A stretch of 64,000 nucleotides of DNA, from the NCBI RefSeq assembly GCF_026240095.1, contig NZ_JAPIVG010000001.1, positions 310,001-374,000 on the forward strand, in the 5' to 3' direction. The first letter of the stretch is position 1; each line of letters begins with the position of its first letter. Source of the stretch: Pedobacter sandarakinus (lineage in GTDB: Bacteria > Bacteroidota > Bacteroidia > Sphingobacteriales > Sphingobacteriaceae). Shown here in pieces: positions 8,281 to 15,723 of the stretch. The position numbers were made by a program, and so were the translations under genes. Under the pieces are notes generated by a model. The model was not told the DNA's origin, did not search any database, and saw nothing but the letters and a program-made list of their open reading frames with translations.

Positions 8281-9339
8281 TTATTTGGAAATGATTACCG
8301 TTTTTCCTTTTATTTCATATTTAAAGTTTTCTGCTTTCTGTAATGCCGATAATGCTTGTTCTAGGGTTTCGTTGCTGAATGTTGCCGTAAATCGATATTT
8401 TTCTATCTCTGGATGAGCAAATTTAATTTCGACATTATACCACTTCTCTAGTACGGCCTTTACCTGGTCAAAGTCTTGATCGTAAATTTCAATATGATTT
8501 TGTGTCCAGGCCGTTTCCACGATGGTAGTATCTTTTATTAAAGTATAATGATTGATAACTACCTCTGGGTGAGCGACAACAGGTTTGCTTAGTTTTGTTG
8601 TGGGTTGTGTAGGTAAGTTTTTATAAAAGGTTACCTTCTGGCTTGGCTTCAAGGTAATTGTACCGCCACTTCCATTTACGGCCTCCATAGTTATAGAACC
8701 GCGGATTAGGGTAGCTTCGGAAGTGATTTCATCGGGATAGGCTTTAACATTAAATGCAGTGCCTAAAACATTTATGTTGAAATCGGCAGTATGCACCATG
8801 AAAGGTTTGCTTTGATCATGAGCTACATCAAAAAACGCTTCGCCAACCAACACTACTTCTCTTTTTTCGTCATTGAAACCTTTGCCAATGGTAATTGAGC
8901 TTTTTGCATTCAGCAATACCGAAGTCCCATCACATAACTCAATTTTTTTCCGCTCTCCACTTTTCGTCACAAAAACTGTTGATGTTTCGAGGGTGCCAGG
9001 TTGTTTTGGATTGTTTATTTTGAGATAAACCAATCCGGCTCCCACTAAAATGATGAATACTGCAGCAATCTTCAGCCATAAAAATCGGTTTAGTTTAACA
9101 ACCTTACTCTCGCCAAATGTATCCCTGAAATGCTCCACTTGCGTATTTAACTGCCGCTTATTTCCACTTAGTATTATAAATAATCGTTTTGCCTCTTTAA
9201 TTACTTCTGCCTGCTCTGGGTGTGCTGAAATATATTTTTCCCAATATCCAATGCATAATTGATCTGTTCCAGCACAATACTGCTGAAAGGTACTATCAAC
9301 AAGAAAATCTTCTGCATTAAATTTACTTCTATCAACCAT
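8281..9339 (-). CDS. FecR-family anti-sigma factor
   Basis: 352 residues: a cytoplasmic anti-sigma part (about 1-85), one membrane helix (LWLKIAAVFIILVGAGLVYL, about 88-107), and a periplasmic FecR domain with TKSGERKKIELCDGTSVLLN and VVLVGEAFFDVAHD. The C-terminal DUF4974/STN-like part (NHIEIYDQDFDQVKAVLEKW, then the final 70 residues) is thought to touch the STN domain of the partner SusC. In this family the protein holds the ECF sigma inactive, or helps activate it, until the transporter signals substrate. It lies between the sigma gene (330 bases upstream) and susC (123 bases downstream). Confidence 0.93.
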   Translation of the reverse strand: MVDRSKFNAEDFLVDSTFQQYCAGTDQLCIGYWEKYISAHPEQAEVIKEAKRLFIILSGNKRQLNTQVEHFRDTFGESKVVKLNRFLWLKIAAVFIILVGAGLVYLKINNPKQPGTLETSTVFVTKSGERKKIELCDGTSVLLNAKSSITIGKGFNDEKREVVLVGEAFFDVAHDQSKPFMVHTADFNINVLGTAFNVKAYPDEITSEATLIRGSITMEAVNGSGGTITLKPSQKVTFYKNLPTQPTTKLSKPVVAHPEVVINHYTLIKDTTIVETAWTQNHIEIYDQDFDQVKAVLEKWYNVEIKFAHPEIEKYRFTATFSNETLEQALSALQKAENFKYEIKGKTVIISK

Positions 9340-9492
9340 TCTTATTCACCTTTTATATATCAGTGCCCAAAAGCTTTACTTTTTCCTAAAGAAATCTTAA
9401 CTTTTTTTTAATGGTGAAAATTTGTGGGTAAATAAGCAGGTTGTTTGGCCTGAAATCTTTCGGTTGCAATTGAGATGATGAATACACTCACA

Positions 9493-9523
9493 CCCGTCAC
9501 TTCAAGCAAAGCCGAGAAATCTG
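9493..9523. repeat. Decayed REP-like motif in the sigma-fecR spacer
   Basis: The phrase CCGTCACTTCAAGCAAAG followed by CCGAGAAATCT resembles the CGTCATTtCGAGCnnAGCCGAGAAATCT repeats I associate with Bacteroidota genomes, and shares its CGTCA and CGAGAA blocks with the intact palindrome at 15655-15676. It sits in the 330-base non-coding gap 9340-9669, where I see no other gene. Confidence 0.4.
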
Positions 9524-9669
9524 TGAATCAAGGATAGCCAGCTAAAAAGATTCTGCACGCCAATGTGTTCCAGTTTTAACAACAGGAGAAAAGTTGCGCT
9601 TAAATCGAGATAATGAATTAATGATGCTTCGCAATAATCTTATCCATTCATTGGAGAGAAACCATTTAA

Positions 9670-10224
9670 TTAGGCATTAAATTCTTTCCTTAAAATCTTT
9701 AGTGCATCGTAAATGGTATTGTAAGCCGTTTTTATAGTCTGGTTTGTCTGCTCGGCAATTTGTTCGTAGCTAAACCCATCGAAAAATTTTAAATGAATTA
9801 ACTGTTTTTGCCGGAAGGTAAGTTTTTCCAATGCATGTTTAAGTTGGCTTTTAACCAATTCATCACTCTGCACTTTAACAATAAATTCTTCATAGCTCAT
9901 CTCCATCCAATCGCCGTCTGCACCAGCATTGGCCAACGCATCGCTAACCTTGCGCTTCCGCTCTAAAATCCGGAGCAATTTACGTTTAAGGAATGTTCGG
10001 AGGTAAGCTTCAACATTATCGACACGGGAAAGAGTTTGGTGTTTTTCCCAGATTGTGGTAAACACCAAGTCGGTAGCTTCGCCAGCTGTATCAGCATCTG
10101 CGCATACACGAATGCCAAAGTTGACCAAGGGGTAATATAGATTTTTGTAAAGGTCGAAAAAGGCATCTTTATCGCCAGATCGCAGTCGTTCCCAAAGTAG
10201 ATGATGCGCCAGTTTATCGTTCAT
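9670..10224 (-). CDS. ECF sigma-70 factor (FecI-like)
   Basis: 184 residues with sigma region 2 (FFDLYKNLYYPLVNFGIRVC, then ATDLVFTTIWEKHQTL) and region 4 (LTFRQKQLIHLKFFDGFSYE, then QIAEQTNQTIKTAYNTIYDA), the helix-turn-helix for the -35 element. It should direct RNA polymerase to the susC promoter when released by the FecR protein encoded next. The ATG at 10222-10224 lies about 23 bases downstream of a reasonable vegetative promoter, so basal expression is independent of the locus. The 330-base spacer before fecR is unusually long for a sigma/anti-sigma pair. Confidence 0.93.
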   Translation of the reverse strand: MNDKLAHHLLWERLRSGDKDAFFDLYKNLYYPLVNFGIRVCADADTAGEATDLVFTTIWEKHQTLSRVDNVEAYLRTFLKRKLLRILERKRKVSDALANAGADGDWMEMSYEEFIVKVQSDELVKSQLKHALEKLTFRQKQLIHLKFFDGFSYEQIAEQTNQTIKTAYNTIYDALKILRKEFNA

Positions 10225-10246
10225 TTAAGATGCCAGGTTAATGAAA

Positions 10247-10277
10247 CAATATTAGCTAAAAACAATTAGAAAGCAAC
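10247..10277 (-). promoter_or_regulatory. Vegetative promoter for the ECF sigma gene
   Basis: On the minus strand GTTG (10274-10277) is followed by a 19-base spacer and TAATATTG (10247-10254), one mismatch from TAnnTTTG. It lies just downstream of the hairpin that ends the amylase operon. Confidence 0.4.
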
Positions 10278-10281
10278 GAAA

Positions 10282-10328
10282 AACCACAGATTTACCGATT
10301 TGTGTGTAATCATCGGAAATCTGTGGTT
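10282..10328 (-). terminator. Terminator after the GH13 lipoprotein gene
   Basis: AACCACAGATTT pairs with AAATCTGTGGTT (12 bp), extended inward by CCGAT/ATCGG. On the minus strand it is followed by TTTTTCG. It lies 13 bases after the amylase stop and separates the starch locus from the sigma gene. Confidence 0.6.
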
Positions 10329-10340
10329 GGCAGCAAAGGT

Positions 10341-12227
10341 TTATTTCAAAGCTGTCTTACTAAAAATATGATATTCGCCAGGTGCTAGCGTAGCGGTGTA
10401 AGTGTTAGTTGTTAAATTCGTATTGGCTCCCATGGCATCTATCCAAGTGCCGGCAGCGCCGAAATCTACATTAGCCGCCTGACTCACTACGTCGAAATTT
10501 CCTACAACTACCACGGTATTTCCGCCTTCTACAAGTTTAATATACTTCACGCCATTGGCTAAATTGTAGGTAGCACTAGTGGAGTTAAATATGCTGTTAT
10601 TCTTTTTTAGTCTGATGAATTTGGCGTAAGCATCGTATAATGCTTTTCGATTTGGGTCTGTAAAATATTCCCATCTAATTGGCTTCTCGCCGGTACGACC
10701 GTTAAAGTCGATGCTAACATCGTAACCTAATTCGCCAAATTGCCAAATCATTTTCGGACCAGGAATGCTAAACAGAAACGCAGCAATAAGTTCTTCCCTT
10801 TTTAATGATGTTGCCAGGTTACCCTTAATTACATAACTACCAGAGGCATTTCCATAACTAATATTTTTTAGATTAAGGCGCTCCTCATCATGGCTCTCGC
10901 CATAGCTTACTAAATTCTCTGATTTAGCAAAACCATGATTGGTGTAAAAACCCCATTGAAAATTAGAATTACCCAGCCAGCCCATGGTAGCCTCATTCAT
11001 ATTATAGTTTAGGTTATTCCAAAGCATCATGCCATCATCAGCCAACACCTTTTCTTCAGACTCTTCAGCAAAATGCTCTAATATCACGTAAAAATTATTT
11101 GGATCGATGCTTTTGATGTAGTTGTTATATTCTTTCCAAATGGCTACCCTACCTGCATCATAGAGCCTGAATACATCATCACCAGACGAAGATTTCTGAG
11201 TAAAGCCCTTAGAAAGATCGAACCTGAAGCCATCGATTTTATACTGCTGCATCCAGAATTTGATTACATCTTTAGAAAATTTCTTTGTTGCAGCACTTTC
11301 GTGGTTAAAATCGTAACCTACATTAAATGGATGTTTTGCATCTACATTAAACCAAGGGCTATTTGCTGTAGGTTTACCATTGCTGAAATATAATTGCACC
11401 ATTGGCGATTGACCAAAAGAGTGGTTTAGCACCATATCCATGATCACGGCAATCCCTTTTCCATGACATTCGTCTATGAAGTTCTGAAGCGCCGTTTTAG
11501 TGCCATAATACTTATCGGGCGCAAAATAAAAAGAAGTATTGTAACCCCAACTTAAGTTACCTTCGAACTCATTTACGGGCATTAATTCAATAGCATTGAT
11601 ACCTAAGCCTAAAAGATAATCGAGCTTTGCAAGAGTAGAAGCATAAGTATGCTCGGTGGTAAAATCCCTAACCAGCAATTCATAAATGACCAGATTGTTC
11701 TTTTCGGGGCGGTTGAAATTATTATTTTTCCAGGTATAAACGGGCTGATTAGCTTGCATTACGCTAACAATACCTGTGGTTTTGCCTGTTGGGTAAGCTT
11801 TTAAGTTTGGATATACAGTAGCACTAATAAACTTATCATTATCCGGATCTAAAAGTTTTTCTGCATAGGGATCTGCGACTTTTAGCGTGCCATCTACTAA
11901 GAACTGATAAGCATATTCAGTATTTGGGTTGAGGTTATCAATTTGCACCCACCACGTATTTCCATCGGCAGTTTTTTTCATCGGCGTTGCCGATGTAGAC
12001 CAATCATTGAACTCTCCAATTAATGCAACTGAAGTTTTACCAGGCGCATACAAGGTTACTATTGCCGATGTACCATTGTTGGTAAATGCCACTCCGTCTT
12101 TTGCGCCACTTGGTAAATCTGTTGTTGGGGTAGTTGGCGCCGGATCTACCACACCACCTGTGGATGACTTCTTACAAGCCAAATTAAATAACGTAATAAG
12201 GAGCAACAAAAAGGTAATTTTTTTCAT
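10341..12227 (-). CDS. GH13 alpha-amylase-family surface lipoprotein
   Basis: 628 residues from the ATG at 12225-12227 (MKKITFLLLLITLFNLACKK); the lipobox Cys followed by Lys-Lys suggests an outer-membrane, possibly surface, lipoprotein. An N-terminal E-set/CBM48-like beta domain (about 50-140, VALIGEFNDWSTSATPM) precedes the GH13 barrel. Catalytic signatures: nucleophile Asp in GFRFDLSKGF, acid/base Glu in VILEHFAEE, transition-state Asp in YGESHDEERL. The CBM48-like domain and the sequence EHFAEESEE recall branching-enzyme-like or pullulanase-like GH13 members more than classical SusG. It is the last gene of the starch locus, 206 bases after the MFS gene, and closes with a terminator. Exact cleavage specificity is not predictable by eye. 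Confidence 0.9.
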   Translation of the reverse strand: MKKITFLLLLITLFNLACKKSSTGGVVDPAPTTPTTDLPSGAKDGVAFTNNGTSAIVTLYAPGKTSVALIGEFNDWSTSATPMKKTADGNTWWVQIDNLNPNTEYAYQFLVDGTLKVADPYAEKLLDPDNDKFISATVYPNLKAYPTGKTTGIVSVMQANQPVYTWKNNNFNRPEKNNLVIYELLVRDFTTEHTYASTLAKLDYLLGLGINAIELMPVNEFEGNLSWGYNTSFYFAPDKYYGTKTALQNFIDECHGKGIAVIMDMVLNHSFGQSPMVQLYFSNGKPTANSPWFNVDAKHPFNVGYDFNHESAATKKFSKDVIKFWMQQYKIDGFRFDLSKGFTQKSSSGDDVFRLYDAGRVAIWKEYNNYIKSIDPNNFYVILEHFAEESEEKVLADDGMMLWNNLNYNMNEATMGWLGNSNFQWGFYTNHGFAKSENLVSYGESHDEERLNLKNISYGNASGSYVIKGNLATSLKREELIAAFLFSIPGPKMIWQFGELGYDVSIDFNGRTGEKPIRWEYFTDPNRKALYDAYAKFIRLKKNNSIFNSTSATYNLANGVKYIKLVEGGNTVVVVGNFDVVSQAANVDFGAAGTWIDAMGANTNLTTNTYTATLAPGEYHIFSKTALK

Positions 12228-12433
12228 TTGGTTAGTTTTAGTTGATACAATAGGGATGATAAAAAACACGAGCACCCTGGCGATCTTTAGCCCGGCGGTT
12301 TCGGTTAATAATTTCTTTTTAAATATTTACAATAGTCCAATTTAAATGGCAAACTGCTTACTTTCGATATTAGCACAATCGGTTTGCATAAGTACCAAAC
12401 ACGTTAAGCCTATCCGGAGATACCTTCCGCTGG

Positions 12434-13810
12434 TTAAACTGATCTATTCTCTTCTATACCAAGCTCTGCGGCCAAAACCGTGTTTGTTTGTTTAGTTTCT
12501 TTAATGAAGATGAGGCATATAACTGCTGCCAAAATCATTAATCCCCCACCGAGCTGAACAGCCAGGAGTCGATCGTTATGAAGTACGTTTCTCATAAGCC
12601 AACCAAAACCTAGCGATGCGATGATTTCTGGCAAAACAATGAAGAAATTAAAGATACCCATATAAATACCGATTTTATCTTTTGGCAACGACCCACTTAG
12701 CATGGCATAAGGCATCGATAGGATACTTGCCCAGGCAATGCCGACACCCGTCATGCATAGATAGAGCATATTTTTATCATGCACCCAGGCAACACTAATT
12801 AAACCTATTGCCCCACAAACCAAGCATAGTGCATGTGTAGTTTTTCTTCCTAATGCATCAGCAATTTTAGGTAAAACCAAGGCAAACAAAAATGTGATGA
12901 CACTATAATAAGCTAAGGTAAGGCTGCCAAAATCTGCCCCCTGTGCATATAGTGGATCTGCAGCATCTTTACCACCAAACACATTAACGGCCACCGCAGT
13001 GGTATAATAAAACCACATTAGAAATAATCCCGGCCAGGTGAAGAATTGTACAAGAGATACAATTTGCATGCGTTTGGGCATATTTTTTAAGGCATGAAAA
13101 ATTTCTCTTGCGCCACCACCAAAGCCCTTATTACTCTCCCGAACCTTTTCTTTAAAATCTACATCCTGCGGGGGATATTCTTTGGTTGTAAACACGGTCC
13201 ACAGTACTGCGGCGAAGAAGAAAAATGCACCGATGTAAAAAGAAAATTTTACGTTTTCGGGGATGCTGCCCTGCGCTGCAGTATTTTCTAAATTGAATAC
13301 ATTTTTCATTAACCAAGGCAATGCAGAGGCTACACTTCCGCCCAAACCAATCATCATGCTTTGCATAATAAAACCTCGATTAACCTGGCTATCTGGAAGT
13401 TTATCTGTAACAAAGGCACGAAATGGTTCCATGGCAATGTTCCCAAACACATCTAAAATCCAAAGCAGGCCAGCAGCCATCCATAGCGCACTGCTATGTG
13501 GCATAAAGATTAAGGCAATACTACTTACAATGGCGCCAACCATGAAATATGGTCTTCGTCTTCCCCATTTCGGGTGCCAGGTTCTATCGCTGAGGTAACC
13601 AATAATTGGTTGCACTAAAAGACCGGTGAGCGGAGCAGCCAAAAATAACAGCGGTACCTGATCTGGATTTGCCCCGAGGTTTTCATAAATACGACCCATG
13701 TTGGCACGTTGTAAATCCCAACCGAATTGAATCCCAAAAAAACCAACGCTCATATTAATAATCTGTACGAGGGATAATTTTGGGTTTTCAAAAATTGTTT
13801 TTAAGCTCAT
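12434..13810 (-). CDS. MFS disaccharide (maltose-type) transporter
   Basis: 458 residues with about twelve membrane helices. The loop-2/3 signature GYLSDRTWHPKWGRRRPYFM is characteristic of the SUT/SLC45-like sugar:cation symporters. Members found beside GH65 phosphorylase genes in Bacteroidota carry maltose and maltodextrins across the inner membrane. Here it lies between two GH13 genes and downstream of maltose phosphorylase and beta-phosphoglucomutase, which fits uptake of maltose for phosphorolysis. The start at 13808-13810 begins MSLKTIFENPKLSLVQIINM and gives a short cytoplasmic tail. It lies 72 bases downstream of the GH13 gene and is probably in the same operon. Confidence 0.88.
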   Translation of the reverse strand: MSLKTIFENPKLSLVQIINMSVGFFGIQFGWDLQRANMGRIYENLGANPDQVPLLFLAAPLTGLLVQPIIGYLSDRTWHPKWGRRRPYFMVGAIVSSIALIFMPHSSALWMAAGLLWILDVFGNIAMEPFRAFVTDKLPDSQVNRGFIMQSMMIGLGGSVASALPWLMKNVFNLENTAAQGSIPENVKFSFYIGAFFFFAAVLWTVFTTKEYPPQDVDFKEKVRESNKGFGGGAREIFHALKNMPKRMQIVSLVQFFTWPGLFLMWFYYTTAVAVNVFGGKDAADPLYAQGADFGSLTLAYYSVITFLFALVLPKIADALGRKTTHALCLVCGAIGLISVAWVHDKNMLYLCMTGVGIAWASILSMPYAMLSGSLPKDKIGIYMGIFNFFIVLPEIIASLGFGWLMRNVLHNDRLLAVQLGGGLMILAAVICLIFIKETKQTNTVLAAELGIEENRSV

Positions 13811-13882
13811 TATATTTGGTTTTTTACGCAGAAGATAATATAGGATCGTGGTTTGCTTTACGCCAGGTTTATCTCTTCCATT

Positions 13883-15703
13883 TTAAAATTCTATTATTTG
13901 TGCCGAGACTGGTGCAAGTTTTACAGGAATACTTGTTCCTGGCGTGATATTCAATTTTTGGTTTGTAAGCAGTTCTGTAACCGGAGAAGAATGTTTTACT
14001 TTCAAAATAGCATCCGGAATTTCGATACTGGCATTCAAAGATTGATCTCTGTCGAAATTAGCAATAATCAGCAAACGTTGTTTGGCCGTGTACCGTACAA
14101 AGGCGTACATGCGTTTGCTCATATTTCCCGTTGTAGGAACCTCAAATATTTCACCTCGGGCAATAGCATCGCTTTTTGTAGTCACTTTTAAAAGTTGCTG
14201 GTAAAATGATCTTAGGTTAAGCTGCGCTGAAGATAAACGCTTTCCATCAAATTCGCCACCGTTCATCCATTTCTGGTGGTTGGGCACCCCCCAATAGTCG
14301 AATATTGTAGTACGGTTATCATCGCCACCAAAACCTTCCTTACCTTTGCCAGGTTCGCCAACTTCCTGCCCAAAATAGAGCATTACAGGGCCAGCGCCTA
14401 AGGTAGCAGAAACCACCATTGCAGGTAGCGCTAGCTCAGCACTTCCTGCAAAACCTGCAGATGCGATTCGTTCTTCATCATGGTTTTCTAAAAAGCGCAA
14501 CATGTGTTTGCCAAAACCAGCACTTTCTACCTGCCAAACCTTTCTTATCGCCGCAACATCTGCAGTTGGTTCATTTCTTATCAATTTTTTTAACCCATCA
14601 TAAAGGCCAACCTTGTCGTACAAGTAATCAAATTTTCCCTCAACTAGATATTGTTGATACACTTGCGGATTATACGCCTCGCCAACGAAAATTAATTTTG
14701 GGTTTACTTTTTTAATTTGTGGAATCACCCAACTCCAAAACTGAATAGGCACCATTTCTGCCATATCGCATCGAAATCCGTCTACTCCCTTATTTGTCCA
14801 AAAAGTTAAGATATCACGCATTTTATTCCACACAGGTGGGATGGGATCAAAGTGCTTTTTTTCTCCATTTTGAAAATCTATACCATAATTTAACTTGATG
14901 GTTTCGTACCAGTCATCATATTTCGGGGCTGCAGAAAACACATTATTGCCGGTAGCCTTCGCCGGATTTTCGTCAAATTTTCCATCCTGTAGAGCTGATA
15001 GCGGTGTCGTTTCTCCGTTGGTAGGTACTACGAAAGGCTTGCCTGGGATATAATAAAAATCGTTAAGCGGGCTAAATCCTTTCGTTACATCGTCTTTCGA
15101 ACCAAAATCTTCAACATTTTTTGGTTTGGCATAAGCGTGATAACTCCGGGCAACATGGTTGGGAACAAAATCAATGATCACCTTTAAGTTTTTATTATGC
15201 GTCCTTTTTACTAAAGCTTCAAATTCCTGCATACGCTTTTTGACGTCAACTGCTAAATCTGGATTTACATCATAATAATCGCGGATAGCATAGGGCGAAC
15301 CTGCCCTGCCCTTAACCACATCGGCGTCATCTACTTTTATACCATAGGCAGAATAGTCTGTTAGACTCGCGTGAGCCAGAGCGCCAGTATACCAAACGTA
15401 ATTTACGTGTAATTCCTTTATGCCATCCAACGCCTTATCAGTAATATCATTAAACTTTCCAGAACCGTTTTGCTCAATGGTACCGTATGGGATGTTGGTA
15501 GTGTTTTTGTTTCCGAATAATCGAGGCAATAACTGGTATATAACGATTTGTTGATCGTCCATATTTTGATGCTTTTTTTGTGCAAAGGATGATTGAAAGA
15601 CTGCTAAAATGCAAATCGTAGCTAAAAAAACTACCCTAGTACAGAGACGGCTTCGCTTCTCGGAATGACGAGAAGCTGAAGCAAGCTTCAATACATTTTT
15701 CAT
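13883..15703 (-). CDS. Periplasmic GH13 alpha-amylase-family enzyme
   Basis: 606 residues from the ATG at 15701-15703; the frame continues upstream to 15727 but would overlap the malP stop. The signal peptide is odd: MKNVLKLASASRHSEKRSR precedes the hydrophobic VVFLATICILAVFQSSFAQ, and the charged stretch is encoded by a REP-like palindrome. GH13 signatures: nucleophile Asp in VDGFRCDMAEMVP, acid/base Glu in LIFVGEAYNP, Asp in FLENHDEERIAS, and FVPNHVARSYHAYAK for conserved region I. There is no lipobox, so it is likely soluble in the periplasm, where it would trim imported oligosaccharides. It lies 20 bases after malP. Confidence 0.9.
   Translation of the reverse strand: MKNVLKLASASRHSEKRSRLCTRVVFLATICILAVFQSSFAQKKHQNMDDQQIVIYQLLPRLFGNKNTTNIPYGTIEQNGSGKFNDITDKALDGIKELHVNYVWYTGALAHASLTDYSAYGIKVDDADVVKGRAGSPYAIRDYYDVNPDLAVDVKKRMQEFEALVKRTHNKNLKVIIDFVPNHVARSYHAYAKPKNVEDFGSKDDVTKGFSPLNDFYYIPGKPFVVPTNGETTPLSALQDGKFDENPAKATGNNVFSAAPKYDDWYETIKLNYGIDFQNGEKKHFDPIPPVWNKMRDILTFWTNKGVDGFRCDMAEMVPIQFWSWVIPQIKKVNPKLIFVGEAYNPQVYQQYLVEGKFDYLYDKVGLYDGLKKLIRNEPTADVAAIRKVWQVESAGFGKHMLRFLENHDEERIASAGFAGSAELALPAMVVSATLGAGPVMLYFGQEVGEPGKGKEGFGGDDNRTTIFDYWGVPNHQKWMNGGEFDGKRLSSAQLNLRSFYQQLLKVTTKSDAIARGEIFEVPTTGNMSKRMYAFVRYTAKQRLLIIANFDRDQSLNASIEIPDAILKVKHSSPVTELLTNQKLNITPGTSIPVKLAPVSAQIIEF
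15655..15676. repeat. REP-like palindrome inside a signal-peptide coding region
   Basis: GCTTCTCG and CGAGAAGC form a perfect 8-bp stem around GAATGA. The sequence resembles the abundant TCGTCATTCCGAGAAG-type repeats of Bacteroidota. It is in frame and encodes part of SASRHSEKRS in the n-region of the GH13 signal peptide, so the reading frame survived. Confidence 0.65.
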
Positions 15704-15723
15704 TTTATAACTTGTGTCTATAA

